A stretch of DNA of 43,261 nucleotides from Candidatus Bathyarchaeia archaeon. Its GTDB lineage: Archaea > Thermoproteota > Bathyarchaeia > 40CM-2-53-6 > DTGE01. The stretch spans positions 1 through 43,261 of the forward strand of contig JAWCKG010000015.1 of assembly GCA_038852285.1 (NCBI GenBank). Direction: 5' to 3'. Of this stretch, positions 1 to 8,650 are shown one piece after another (positions within the stretch are counted from its first letter, which is position 1; the number at the start of each line of letters is the position of its first letter). Under the pieces are notes generated by a model. That model searched no databases, had not been told where the DNA came from, and saw nothing but the letters and a program-made list of their open reading frames with translations. The position numbers were made by a program, and so were the translations under genes.

Positions 1-367
1 CGATGATTAAGCCTTCGAGGGTTAAGTAGACCTTGCATTTTTCGCGTAGGCATCCAACGTTCACCATGTAGCCTCTGCCGAGGGAGGAATGTATATGAAC
101 GATGGGCTTATGTTTGTTCCACGTCAACGTGCCTAGGGCGATCAGCTCCCTTTCCTCTTTGAGGGTGGCTTCCATGGGTTTTGGGGGAACCTTTAGGTTA
201 AGTGAGCCGACAACCATATGGGCTTCCGAAACCGCCCCGATCAGCAGGATGAACGCGCATTTTATCTGCTCTTTAACCGCGAGGGCTGAAACTTCCTCTA
301 TGACGTCGTCTTCGTGGTCAAACCTGATCAGGAATATTCTTCGCAGCCTCGCCTCCACGTACTCCAT
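1..367 (-). CDS. PPC/DUF296 domain protein, C-terminus cut by window edge
   Basis: Reading the minus strand from an ATG at 367 gives 122 open codons that run off the window start. An in-frame TGA four codons upstream fixes this ATG. The translation begins MEYVEARLRRIFLIRFDHED, continues with a segment like GAVSEAHMVVGSL and then KPIVHIHSSLGRGYMVNVGC. This is the order seen in the PPC (DUF296) fold: an opening strand with R-x-D-H-x-E-D, a central G-A-x-S-E-A, then H-x-H before a glycine-rich turn. Archaeal and bacterial members are small trimeric proteins of poorly known function, sometimes called DNA-binding by analogy with plant AT-hook proteins. No AT-hook is visible. It lies upstream of marC on the same strand, about 50 nt away. 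The family call is fairly firm; the function is unknown. Confidence 0.75.
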   Translation of the reverse strand, partial: MEYVEARLRRIFLIRFDHEDDVIEEVSALAVKEQIKCAFILLIGAVSEAHMVVGSLNLKVPPKPMEATLKEERELIALGTLTWNKHKPIVHIHSSLGRGYMVNVGCLREKCKVYLTLEGLII

Positions 368-419
368 GGCATTTCATGGGCTACAACTTAAATATGAAGG
401 TTGAGGACTTGGCGGAGGT

Positions 420-1013
420 TTAGAAATGTGTGACGGCTCCCTTCAATCCTTGGATCACGAATTGAACTCCCAACGCGGCGATCATTATGGCCGTTACCCT
501 AGCGACCACCATGGAGCCGATTCTACCTAGGATTTTGTTTATGTATTTAATGAACCTGAGCATAACCCAGACGATCGCGAAGACGATGGCTACTGAGGCT
601 AGGGCGGTTGTAACCCCGTTGGATTGAAGGGTAACGATAGTGGTGGTGATGGCGCCGGGGCCTACCAGCAATGGGAAGGCGATGGGTATGACGCCTAGAT
701 CGGAGGGTGATAAAGCCTCCTCCCTCCACCCTCCTTGAATGATGATTTTAACCGAGATTATCATGAGCAGTAGTCCTCCTGCGACCATAAAACTGTAGAG
801 GCTGATTCCCAACGCGTCTAGGAACCCCTTACCTATCACGGCGAAAACCATTAACACGATGAAGCCGACCGCCGTGGCGACGTTAAACATTCTTTTCCTC
901 TCATCTTCCCCGATGTCGCTGGTCAAGGAGAGGAAGATGGGCATGTTTCCTAGGGGGTCGACTACGACGAACAGCGCGATAACCGCTTCAACTAGGTTAT
1001 AGGGGATGAGCAA
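420..1013 (-). CDS. MarC family integral membrane protein
   Basis: This is a 197-residue, very hydrophobic protein with about six membrane spans. It carries MarC/UPF0056 hallmarks: an early FVVVDPLGNMPIFL segment near residues 14-28, and a central PLLVGPGAITTTI segment with the conserved P-G-A-I-T. Length is normal for the family. Family members are inner-membrane proteins of unresolved transport function; the old multiple-antibiotic-resistance link has not held up. The start is a TTG at 1013 (MLIPYNLVEAV), with no better ATG in frame. It follows hsp20 by about 20 nt on the same strand, so the two probably share a transcript. Family assignment is strong; substrate is unknown. Confidence 0.9.
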   Translation of the reverse strand: MLIPYNLVEAVIALFVVVDPLGNMPIFLSLTSDIGEDERKRMFNVATAVGFIVLMVFAVIGKGFLDALGISLYSFMVAGGLLLMIISVKIIIQGGWREEALSPSDLGVIPIAFPLLVGPGAITTTIVTLQSNGVTTALASVAIVFAIVWVMLRFIKYINKILGRIGSMVVARVTAIMIAALGVQFVIQGLKGAVTHF

Positions 1014-1035
1014 CTCTTCAGCCAGACCCTAGACC

Positions 1036-1464
1036 CTATTCTACTTTAACCTTGAAGCGCCTCGCCTTCTTGGGCAATTCGATGGTGAGGTAGCCTTCCT
1101 TAAACCTGGCCTTAACCATTTCGGGAACGACTTCAACGGGTAGCTTGAGGGTTTTATGGAACGTTTTAAACCGGCATTGCCTTTGAACCGTACCCCACCG
1201 ATCATAGGCTACGTGTTTCTGCATCTGGGCCTCTACCGTGAGCTCGTTTGGTGTTATGTCGAGCTTGATGTCCTCTTTCCGCACGAATGGCAGGTCGATG
1301 GTTACAACGATCTTTTCATCCGTTTCCTGCATATACGCCAGGGGTTCTAGGCATTCAAGCTGGGGGTTCCACATGGGTCGACCGTAGAGGAACTCGTCTA
1401 TCAACTGGTCTAATTCTCTTTCAATGGCTTCGAACTCGTCGAGGATTCTTCTTCGCCTCCACAT
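1036..1464 (-). CDS. Small heat-shock protein, Hsp20/alpha-crystallin family
   Basis: This 142-residue protein has a short charged N-terminus (MWRRRRILDEFEAIERELDQ) followed by an alpha-crystallin domain from about residue 45 to the end. The domain shows TDEKIVVTIDLPFVRKEDIK, then LTVEAQ, FHKTLKLPVEV and the closing FKEGYLTIELPK. The last is a variant of the A/G-x-x-x-G-V-L signature, with Y in place of V. A C-terminal I-x-I/V-type anchor is not obvious; the tail ends RRFKVKVE. It should act as an ATP-independent holdase in the cytoplasm. The start is ATG 1464, 12 nt downstream of the PAC2 stop, which suggests co-transcription with the proteasome-chaperone-like PAC2 gene and marC. Confidence 0.9.
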   Translation of the reverse strand: MWRRRRILDEFEAIERELDQLIDEFLYGRPMWNPQLECLEPLAYMQETDEKIVVTIDLPFVRKEDIKLDITPNELTVEAQMQKHVAYDRWGTVQRQCRFKTFHKTLKLPVEVVPEMVKARFKEGYLTIELPKKARRFKVKVE

Positions 1465-1476
1465 GAGACTTCACCC

Positions 1477-2226
1477 TTAAACGTACATGGGTGGAAGCTC
1501 CTGTTCCTGGGCTTTCTGCATCCGCTCCATCTGCCGGTAGGTTCGATGCATTACCTCCCTCATCTTCAACCGTATCTCCTCGGCTTGCTCCAGCAACGTT
1601 TTCACGTCCACTTTTAACCCGAGGATTTTGTTCAAAACGTTCACCGCGGAGGCGGCTGCGCCCGGATCCGGGTACTGGTAATGCGATTGAGATACAAGCA
1701 CTATGTTGTCGATTTTCCGATGAACAGCCTCCATTAGGATCTGAGAGTGAGGCCCCACCATGAACCCCTCCTCCAGAGGCTTCACACCCGCGTTGACGAG
1801 GACTTGCCTCGCGGTGGGTGTGGACGCCACCCCATAGACTTCAGGCGTTTCAATTTCCAACCGGTTTGGAACAGCTACACCGCTCACTGATAAGATGAGG
1901 GGGGATCCCTTGCCTTTAACCCATTCAACTAGGCCTCGAGCTAGCAAGGGTATGGATGAAGCGGGAATCGGGATCTCAGAGGTCAGGTACACTACGCCGT
2001 CTTTGTGGAAGAACCTCATGGGAAACTTGGGCTCCCCTTCGTGGACGACGACGACCGGTGGAAAAGTGCTGGACTCAACGTATCCGGCTTCCTCCGCCGA
2101 CAACTCCCTGATCAAGTGGTTCACCGTGATCAGCCCAACCAGGCCCACATCGGGCAGCCCGATCACCACCCTTTTCAAATTGGTTAGGGGCGTTACCTCG
2201 ACGAACCTTAAGTCTAAGGCTTCCAT
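1477..2226 (-). CDS. PAC2 family (proteasome assembly chaperone-like) protein
   Basis: About 249 residues. The N-terminal half has the PAC2 core: KRVVIGLPDVGLVGLITVNH near residues 19-38, with the conserved G-L-P-D-V/G-x-V-G, then SSTFPPVVVVHEG. A central LVGPHSQILMEA segment and SHYQYPDPGAAASAVNVLN follow. The last 45 residues form a charged, probably coiled-coil tail (EEIRLKMREVMHRTYRQMER). In archaea this family is PbaB-like and is linked to proteasome assembly or to ATP-independent chaperoning, though many members are untested. A GTG at 2235 could add three residues; the ATG at 2226 is preferred. It is followed closely by hsp20, which supports a protein-quality-control unit. Confidence 0.87.
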   Translation of the reverse strand: MEALDLRFVEVTPLTNLKRVVIGLPDVGLVGLITVNHLIRELSAEEAGYVESSTFPPVVVVHEGEPKFPMRFFHKDGVVYLTSEIPIPASSIPLLARGLVEWVKGKGSPLILSVSGVAVPNRLEIETPEVYGVASTPTARQVLVNAGVKPLEEGFMVGPHSQILMEAVHRKIDNIVLVSQSHYQYPDPGAAASAVNVLNKILGLKVDVKTLLEQAEEIRLKMREVMHRTYRQMERMQKAQEQELPPMYV

Positions 2227-2352
2227 GAAAACCACTGGAAAAGTAATCCGGCTTTCCGCTTATAACCTTTAACCCTTCGGCGACGCGACATAGCCTTCAT
2301 CTTTATTAACCATTCCATACCATAAGCCTTAACCCATGGTTGGTGGGTTGCG

Positions 2353-4230
2353 TTGAAGGGTTACGCTGGAAAAGGGTTGAAGGTCGACCTCTCCACTGGG
2401 CGTTTTGAGGAGTGGAAGATTCCTGAACGGTTTCAAGCCCATTATCTTGGAGGTTTAGGATTCGCTTCTAGGCTTCTATACGATGAGGTGAAATACGCGG
2501 ATCCATTCTCCCCGGATAATAAGCTCATCGTCTCCCCTGGGTTGCTGGTGGGAACCGGCGTCCCCACCGCGTCGAAGACAACGTTCACGGCGAAATCTCC
2601 CCTCACCGGCGGGTTTGGAAGGTCTGTGGCTGGGGCGAGGCTGGGGGTTGAGCTTAAAAAAGCCGGTTTCGACGTTTTAATCATCGAAGGGAGATGCCTT
2701 AAACCATCCATCCTCCTTATCCAAGACGGTGAAGTCGAAGTACGGGAGGCGGCAGATCTCTGGGGGTTGGATGTGAGGAAGACGGCTTCAAGGATCCGCG
2801 AGCAAGTCGCTGACGCAGCCACCGCTGTCATTGGACCCGCTGGCGAAAACCTATGCAAGATAGCTGGAATAGACTGCGAGGAAAGGCAGGCCGCTCGAAC
2901 TGGGCTGGGAGCCGTGATGGGATCTAAGAGGTTGAAGGCGATCGCGGTGAAAGGGTCTGGGAAAATCGAGTACGCCGACCCAGAGAGGTTACGTGGGCTG
3001 ATCGCCAAGTGGGCTGGGATTTTGAAGGAGAACCCAAACTCCGAGCTCGACATGAAATATGGCACCGCCGAGTTCTACGAGTGGATGAACGTGGAGAAGG
3101 GAACGTTTCCATCCAGGAACTGGCAACACGGATACTTCCAGAAATCCTTCGATAAGCTGAAGCAGGGGGAGAAGTCGCCTCTAGACCCATACTACTGGTC
3201 CCCCAAATATACGGTGAAAAATAGGGCGTGTCCCAACTGCACCAAGCCATGCGGCAGGGTCTTCAGGGTTCCCAGCGGACCATACATGGGAGTGGAGTTA
3301 GATGGCTTAGAATATGAAACCGTCTACTCTCTGGGGGGGAGTCTTGAAATCGAGGACCCGGAGGCCGTGGCTAAGCTTCATTTAACCTGCGACCTCCTAG
3401 GGTTAGACGCCATCTCCGCTGGATTGACGGTGGCTTGGGCTATGGAAGCCTACGAGAAGGGCTTAATCGACCCAGGTCCAGGTTTAAACCTGTCCTTCGG
3501 AAACGTGGACGCCGCATTAGCGGTGTTGGAGATGATGGCTGCTAGGAAAGGGGAGTTGGGCAGCCTTCTCTCAGACGGAGTTAAAGTCGCGAGCGAGAAG
3601 CTGGGAAAACGTTCATGGGAGTTCGCTGTCCACGTGAAGGGTTTGGAGCTACCCGCCTACGATGTAAGAGCCATCAAAGGAATGGCCTTAGCCGTAGCCG
3701 TTTCAACGAGGGGGGCATGCCACCTCACCGCCGGGATATATGGTACTGAGCTTGTGGGTAAATGGTGGAGGTTTTCAGGTGTCGACCGGTTCTCAGCCGA
3801 AGGAAAGGGATACGAGGTGAAAATCCACGAGGATTTGATGACATTATACGATATACTGGGCGTATGCAAGTTTTCCAGACACATGTTTTACGTTGAGGGA
3901 TTTCCCGAGATCGTGAACGCGGTGACCGGATTGGACACAACGGTGTCCCATCTTCTAACCACGGGGGAGCGAGTGTACAATCTTCAGCGATGCTTCAACG
4001 TACGGGAAGGGTTCAGCAGAGTCGATGACAACCTTCCCCCAAGGGTTTTAAGCCAACCCATCCCTAAAGGCCCCTCCCAAGGCAGCTTCGTCAAACGAAA
4101 GGAGTTGGAGCGCATGCTCGACGACTACTACCAGGCTCGGGGATGGTCGGAGAACGGTGTGCCCACGAAGGTTAAACTCTTATCCTTAGACTTGGAGGAC
4201 TTGGCTGACGAGTTGGGTTCTGACCGTTAA
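2353..4230 (+). CDS. Aldehyde ferredoxin oxidoreductase (AOR) family tungsten enzyme
   Basis: This 625-residue protein matches AOR-family subunits along its whole length. It starts KGYAGKGLKVDLSTG, then KTTFTAKSPLTGGFGRS (residues ~76-92, pterin-binding region) and TGLGAVMGSKRLKAIAVKG. The [4Fe-4S] ligands are C293-x2-C296-x3-C300 with the distal C505 in GVCKFSRHM. The tungstopterin-contact stretch GLELPAYDVRAIKGMALA is present. Family members oxidise aldehydes, or reduce acids, with ferredoxin as partner. The exact substrate class (AOR, FOR, GOR or WOR5-like) cannot be read here. The start is TTG 2353; the nearby ATG 2336 is out of frame. A GalT-like gene follows 23 nt after the stop. No ferredoxin gene lies in the window. 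Confidence 0.93.
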   Translation: MKGYAGKGLKVDLSTGRFEEWKIPERFQAHYLGGLGFASRLLYDEVKYADPFSPDNKLIVSPGLLVGTGVPTASKTTFTAKSPLTGGFGRSVAGARLGVELKKAGFDVLIIEGRCLKPSILLIQDGEVEVREAADLWGLDVRKTASRIREQVADAATAVIGPAGENLCKIAGIDCEERQAARTGLGAVMGSKRLKAIAVKGSGKIEYADPERLRGLIAKWAGILKENPNSELDMKYGTAEFYEWMNVEKGTFPSRNWQHGYFQKSFDKLKQGEKSPLDPYYWSPKYTVKNRACPNCTKPCGRVFRVPSGPYMGVELDGLEYETVYSLGGSLEIEDPEAVAKLHLTCDLLGLDAISAGLTVAWAMEAYEKGLIDPGPGLNLSFGNVDAALAVLEMMAARKGELGSLLSDGVKVASEKLGKRSWEFAVHVKGLELPAYDVRAIKGMALAVAVSTRGACHLTAGIYGTELVGKWWRFSGVDRFSAEGKGYEVKIHEDLMTLYDILGVCKFSRHMFYVEGFPEIVNAVTGLDTTVSHLLTTGERVYNLQRCFNVREGFSRVDDNLPPRVLSQPIPKGPSQGSFVKRKELERMLDDYYQARGWSENGVPTKVKLLSLDLEDLADELGSDR

Positions 4231-4253
4231 AGCCCACGAAAATTATCGTATAG

Positions 4254-5315
4254 ATGGAAAGGTCAGCCATGACGATTCATTTTAAAAAGTATGAGAGGGA
4301 AGCTGAGATCCTGGAGCCGAATACTAAGAAGCCTTTAAAACAGGTTGTGGAGTATAGGCGGGATCCCTTAACCGGTGACCTCTCCACGGTGCTTCCCGGC
4401 AGGCTCAGCTATGTGAAAAGGTTTTTCGAATCCGATGAAGAATTCCTCAAGGGTTACGCCGAGAAGTTCAAGGTTAGCTGCCCATTCTGCCCGACGCGTT
4501 TAATGGGCAGCGTACCCAGGTTTCCTCCAAGCCTAATCGCTGAGGGCCTCATCGAGGTTGGGGAAACTGTCACGTTTCCAAGCCTATTTGCCCACGCGGA
4601 ATACAACGCGGTCACGGTTCTATCGCCAATCCACCTCTTAAGGCCCTCGGATTTTAAGGCTCAAACATTGTTCAACGCGTTGAAAGCCTCCTCCACCTAT
4701 GTGAGAGGGGTTCACCTCCATGATCCTAGTGTGAAATACTTGGCGGTGGTCGTGAACTACTTGCCTCCAGCCGGCTCCACCGTAATTCACCCCCATATGC
4801 AAACCCTAGTCACCTCAATTGGATTTCAGAGGATCATGAGGATGCTGAGGCTCGGCCGACAGTATTGGAGGAAGAATGGGGGGAATTACTGGGAGGATCT
4901 CATCGAGGCGGAGCTGGGCTCGGAAAGGTACGTTGGGCGTATAGGCGGTTTACATGTACTGGCCCCCTTCGCGCCTTCAAGCCTTTTAGAGGTGGACATG
5001 GTGTTGCCGGGGAGGTCAAGTTTCCTCGAGCTTAACGATGAGGAGTTGGCTTCCATAGCTAAAGGTGTAGAGAAGGTGTTGGAGTTTTACTCTGAAATCG
5101 GCGTGTGGAGCTTTAACTTCGCCTTGTACTCTGGGCCCTTGGATCAAAGGAGGGAGGATTATACTCTGAGCTTAAAGGTCGCCGCTAGATACGGGTTTAG
5201 GGAGGGATATGTCAGCGATGTGTGGGGTTTGCGGCATCTACTGGATCAAGGGGAGGTGTTTGAATCCCCTGAGGAGCTCGCTGAGAAGCTGAGGCCCAAG
5301 TTTATAGAGGATTAA
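4254..5315 (+). CDS. Galactose-1-phosphate uridylyltransferase-like (HIT superfamily) nucleotidyltransferase
   Basis: The 353-residue protein has GalT-type features. A zinc-like C76-P-F-C79 lies in the N-terminal half, followed by EYNAVTVLSP and the HIT-type active site H179-P-H181-M-Q183, where the second His is the expected nucleotidylated residue. A second half of GalT-like fold follows (LHVLAPFAPSSLLEVDMV). GalT transfers UMP between UDP-sugar and hexose-1-phosphate; some archaeal homologues use other nucleotides, so the exact substrate is open. Two starts are possible: ATG 4254, or ATG 4269, which has a GGAAAGG ribosome site 5-6 nt upstream. It lies 23 nt after the AOR gene and overlaps the convergent YkgJ-type gene by 14 nt. 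Confidence 0.78.
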   Translation: MERSAMTIHFKKYEREAEILEPNTKKPLKQVVEYRRDPLTGDLSTVLPGRLSYVKRFFESDEEFLKGYAEKFKVSCPFCPTRLMGSVPRFPPSLIAEGLIEVGETVTFPSLFAHAEYNAVTVLSPIHLLRPSDFKAQTLFNALKASSTYVRGVHLHDPSVKYLAVVVNYLPPAGSTVIHPHMQTLVTSIGFQRIMRMLRLGRQYWRKNGGNYWEDLIEAELGSERYVGRIGGLHVLAPFAPSSLLEVDMVLPGRSSFLELNDEELASIAKGVEKVLEFYSEIGVWSFNFALYSGPLDQRREDYTLSLKVAARYGFREGYVSDVWGLRHLLDQGEVFESPEELAEKLRPKFIED

Positions 5316-5832
5316 CGTTTACGCGTAGGGGTTTAGGCGTTAGGCTTGGAAGATGACAAGTGGTGTATGATTGACTTGTCCTTTTACCCAGCCAGATCTC
5401 TATGACTTCGGGCAAAACCATTTCCGCTAGGTGTACGCTGGGAGACCCGTACGTTAGGCCCCGACAAGATGGGTGGACGTACAGGTAGTATTCGACATCT
5501 AAATAACGGTAGGCGGAGTCTCGGCTTCGTCCATAACGGGGCTTTGTGAAGACGGCGAAGGGCCACAGCTTGCAGGAGATGGGTTTCTCCTGTTGGAGAC
5601 CACATAGCCATCTGAACCCATCTCGGTATTGGAAAACGCATCGTCCATCGAATCGTTTGTTTAGGCAGACGCGGCCTAACTCGAATTTCAAAGCGGTTAA
5701 ACCATACTTGCCCAGAACCCTCGCGTACTCAGGTCCCATTAAAGGAATCTCGAATCTCTTACAGCACTCACCACAACCCAAACACAGCCAGTCGTGAACA
5801 CGCCGCCAAGGGATAAGCCTTAGAAGGCTCAT
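5302..5832 (-). CDS. YkgJ-family cysteine-cluster (Zn/Fe-binding) protein
   Basis: The 176-residue protein shows the CxxCxxCC signature C17-x2-C20-x2-C23-C24 followed by KRFEIPL. A second set comprises C56, C65, C77 and C87, with C87 in EKPISCKLWPF. This is the pattern of the YkgJ/PF03692 family, proposed to bind zinc or an iron-sulfur cluster. Cellular roles are mostly unknown; some members are linked to methylation or flagellin modification. The 3' end overlaps the convergent GalT-like gene by 14 nt. The start is ATG 5832. The last ~30 residues carry no recognisable motif. Family call is firm, function unknown. Confidence 0.82.
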   Translation of the reverse strand: MSLLRLIPWRRVHDWLCLGCGECCKRFEIPLMGPEYARVLGKYGLTALKFELGRVCLNKRFDGRCVFQYRDGFRWLCGLQQEKPISCKLWPFAVFTKPRYGRSRDSAYRYLDVEYYLYVHPSCRGLTYGSPSVHLAEMVLPEVIEIWLGKRTSQSYTTCHLPSLTPKPLRVNVNPL

Positions 5833-5996
5833 GCCTAGGCACCGCGCAGCCGGTGGAAGATGAGGCCGTCGACTAATTTAGTTTGACGAGCATTCATTTA
5901 TTTATTTTAAGGCTTCTTTAAATGTTTCCCAACTTAAAGCGATTATGGCTCGGAGCTGGCGTACGATGTCCGTCTGGGTTGATGGGTTCGCGGCGT

Positions 5997-6473
5997 TTAA
6001 GGCTCCGTCAGCCGTTTCTCGATAGCGTTGATGATTGGGTCCATTCTCTCCCTTTTCGGGGTTTCGTAGACCATGAGGGTTTCAGTTTTCCTCACGGCTG
6101 GGAGGCTTTGTATTCTTGTGAGGACTTCCCTGAACTCTTCCATGTTTCTCACCATGACCTCAGCGATGACGTCGAATCTTCCTAGGATGTAGTGGATCTG
6201 GGAGATTTCCTTGAAGTTCTTTATCTGGGCGTCTGTTTCCTTCCTGAACTTGCTGTGCGGGTCAGCGACGACCAGTACGTAGGCTGTTAGGTTTAGGCCT
6301 AGATCCTTTGGGTTTATGTCGACGGTGAACTTGAAGCCCATTCGTTCGAACTTTAACAGCTTCTCGTACGTGCTTTGTCTCGTTAACCCGCATTTGCTGG
6401 ACAGCTCGGTGATTTTCTGTCGGCCGTCCTTCACCAACTCTAGTAGGAGTCTAAGCTCCTTTTTATCCAGCAT
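5997..6473 (-). CDS. Lrp/AsnC-family transcriptional regulator
   Basis: The 158-residue protein has an N-terminal winged helix-turn-helix, with KITELSSKCGLTRQSTYEKL at residues ~19-38. A ferredoxin-like ligand-binding (RAM) domain follows: LTAYVLVVADPHSKF, then LGRFDVIAEVMVRNMEEFRE, closing with VRKTETLMVY. These proteins form dimers to octamers and sense amino acids or related metabolites. It is divergent from the PEP carboxykinase gene across a 133-nt AT-rich gap that holds promoters for both. Control of its own gene and of the gluconeogenic enzyme is therefore the simplest reading, though this is inference. The start is ATG 6473. Confidence 0.88.
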   Translation of the reverse strand: MLDKKELRLLLELVKDGRQKITELSSKCGLTRQSTYEKLLKFERMGFKFTVDINPKDLGLNLTAYVLVVADPHSKFRKETDAQIKNFKEISQIHYILGRFDVIAEVMVRNMEEFREVLTRIQSLPAVRKTETLMVYETPKRERMDPIINAIEKRLTEP

Positions 6474-6496
6474 GGGTTTAAATGTATTTTAAGTGA

Positions 6497-6505
6497 CTTA
6501 TAAAT
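6497..6505 (-). promoter_or_regulatory. TATA element of the Lrp-type regulator gene
   Basis: The minus strand reads ATTTATAAG here, 24-32 nt upstream of the ATG at 6473. A start site about 25 nt downstream of it would give an almost leaderless mRNA, as is common in archaea. Confidence 0.55.
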
Positions 6506-6565
6506 CTTCATTTTGTATCTTAAAAACATTTTATTTTGACATTTAGTTAAAATGTAGTCGGTAAA

Positions 6566-6575
6566 ACTTATATTT
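6566..6575 (+). promoter_or_regulatory. TATA element of the PEP carboxykinase gene
   Basis: ACTTATATTT lies 32-41 nt before the ATG at 6607, giving an expected start site near 6597. It sits back to back with the promoter of the divergent Lrp gene, so one regulator site could affect both. Confidence 0.5.
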
Positions 6576-6606
6576 CTGCATGTAGCTTCCATAACCCTCG
6601 GGCCAT

Positions 6607-8484
6607 ATGGGACGCGTCGAGAACCCTCAAAGCATAGGCGGCCATCAAACCCTTCAGGAGCCGTCTCAAACCTGTTTAAAGACGGCTCAGACAGACAGGG
6701 TCATACCTCCCTTAGAGCAGATCACCATCGAAGGGTTCAAGGAATCCTTCAACAGAATCATCGCGTTAAAAGAGAAGAGCGGTGTCCAAGCCTTATTGAG
6801 AAACCCCCCCGACCTATTGGACCGAGCGAAGCTATACGGGCTAAGGTTTAAGAACGGCTCATGGGGATGGGCCTCCAACATATGGCATAGATCCGAAGCG
6901 GGAAGCGTCGTCGTAGAAAGAGACAACGAGCTAGCCTACGAGCATAAACTGCTGATGCTCCGCGTCCTAGAGCACATCTTGGCTCAGGGGCCCCTCATTC
7001 AAGTGGACGCCATACTGGGTAAACCGGGCTCGAAAGCCGAGATGCGATGCCGACTATACTGCGACCCACAGTTCCCCGACATCGCCTATCGGTGGAGCCA
7101 ACTCTGCTTCCCCAGCGACCCCTCGCTGACACCCGACGTAGAGTTGTTTTGCATACCCCATTACTTGGGGAACCCGGCAACGCCTGGAAACGGAGAGCTC
7201 CTGAAGGTTCTGCGATTCCCCCACCACGACTACACGATCGTCACCTGCAGCTCCTATCAGGGCGAGGTGAAGAAGGGCTTCCTATCCCATTGGATATACC
7301 ATGTATATAAGATGGGTGGAACCGGTGAGCACGCGTCCCTCAGGGAGTTCACCGTGAAGAGAGTGGACGGCGGGGAAAGGCGGGTTGTCATGTGCATATG
7401 GGCTTTAACAGGAGCCGGCAAATCCACCCATGGCATGTACGTGTTCACGGGGGAAAACTCCCGAGTATACTGGGAGAAGTTTAAGGTAAACCCGTTAAGC
7501 TATGTTCGAGAACAGGTTTTGAAAAACGACGACATCATAGCCATATTTGAGGATCAGGTGATAGGATCAGAAAGGGGCTCTTGGACCAAAACCGAGGACG
7601 TGGATGAAAACCAGGCAGCCCTTTGGCGGGCGGCCATGTCCCCTAGAGCCTTGCATGAGAATACGGAGTTTGATTCGAACGGAAACCCAAGCTTGAAAGG
7701 CGAGCTCTTCCAGTACTATGGGTCGCCGAACCGAAACGCTCGATCCGTATTCTACCTCGAGGACACTGGTTATTTCAACGGGGATATCGCTTCCAGCGGC
7801 CCCTTAAACACAGCCGTGTTCATCAGCCCAGGATACCTCACCGACTACGCGTGGGTGAAAATCAACGACCCAGCCTTCGCCGCGAAGGTTCTCGCCGACG
7901 GAAGAACCGTAGGCCACCCAGCCCAATCCCTAGAATCGGCAGGCCTCGTAAAATACGACAGCCGATTCTGCCTACCATTCACGATGGGCGTGAAGCCCAC
8001 CGCCCACGTTGTCAGGTTTTACGAGCTCCTAGAGAAAAGGAAAAGCCAAGGAAATCCGATCGAAGTTTACCAGTTAAACACGATAGGAAGAGTGGGCGCT
8101 GAATATAGGTGGCGTAAAACATCGATCAACGGCGAAACAGTTGAGGTCGCTGAACCCGTCTTCGAAAATACGCCCAACGGGGACAGAAAACCCATAGGAG
8201 GGTCCACCGCCACCATAGAGGAAACAGAGCTGTTCATCTTGCAAGCGGCCCGAGGAGCCGTAGAGTATAAGCCGCACCCCATTTGGGGTGAAAAGGTTCT
8301 AACTCCTGTGAAAGTGGAGGGCATACCAGACGAGAGGCTGAAAGAGCTGAACCCCTTCACATATCGGAGCTTAAACGAAATGAAGCGACTCCTAGAGGCG
8401 CAAATCAAAGTCAGCAAATTTTACCTCGACAAGCAATGCCCCGAATTACCTCACCAAATATACGAGTCAATGGACTTGACCTAG
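6607..8484 (+). CDS. pckA: Phosphoenolpyruvate carboxykinase, divergent ATP-type
   Basis: The 625-residue protein aligns by motif with ATP-dependent PEPCK rather than the GTP type. It has SSYQGEVKKGFLSHWIY (residues ~218-234), equivalent to the GE-M-KKG substrate loop. The P-loop is ALTGAGKST at residues 266-274, in place of the usual LSGTGKTT. NDD follows about 45 residues later, then NRNARSVFYLEDT, matching the N-T-R-A-A-Y region. The GTP-type FPSACGKTN motif is absent. The enzyme interconverts oxaloacetate plus ATP with PEP, CO2 and ADP, feeding gluconeogenesis. It is longer than the bacterial enzyme (about 540) because of an extended N-terminus. It ends at the edge of the AT-rich island. 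The nucleotide preference is inferred. Confidence 0.8.
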   Translation: MGRVENPQSIGGHQTLQEPSQTCLKTAQTDRVIPPLEQITIEGFKESFNRIIALKEKSGVQALLRNPPDLLDRAKLYGLRFKNGSWGWASNIWHRSEAGSVVVERDNELAYEHKLLMLRVLEHILAQGPLIQVDAILGKPGSKAEMRCRLYCDPQFPDIAYRWSQLCFPSDPSLTPDVELFCIPHYLGNPATPGNGELLKVLRFPHHDYTIVTCSSYQGEVKKGFLSHWIYHVYKMGGTGEHASLREFTVKRVDGGERRVVMCIWALTGAGKSTHGMYVFTGENSRVYWEKFKVNPLSYVREQVLKNDDIIAIFEDQVIGSERGSWTKTEDVDENQAALWRAAMSPRALHENTEFDSNGNPSLKGELFQYYGSPNRNARSVFYLEDTGYFNGDIASSGPLNTAVFISPGYLTDYAWVKINDPAFAAKVLADGRTVGHPAQSLESAGLVKYDSRFCLPFTMGVKPTAHVVRFYELLEKRKSQGNPIEVYQLNTIGRVGAEYRWRKTSINGETVEVAEPVFENTPNGDRKPIGGSTATIEETELFILQAARGAVEYKPHPIWGEKVLTPVKVEGIPDERLKELNPFTYRSLNEMKRLLEAQIKVSKFYLDKQCPELPHQIYESMDLT

Positions 8485-8650
8485 GCGGAGTGGATATCCT
8501 CATAACAAAAGAGGTCTTGAAACATGGAATAATTCATCGATCATTTTTGATGAGAAAGAAGAGGTTATTAACTTATTAGTTAGTATTATTAAATATTCTT
8601 TATAAAAAATATAAAATAAAAAGAGTTCATTTAACAAAACGGCAGAAAAG

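Noticed and set aside
102-404. Plus-strand open frame across the window start
   Set aside because: It overlaps the minus-strand PPC/DUF296 frame, which has a recognisable fold pattern; the plus frame has none.
6607-8484. GTP-type PEPCK
   Set aside because: The F-P-S-A-C-G-K-T motif of the GTP type is absent, and the GE-V-KKG and N-R-N-A-R-S regions fit the ATP type.
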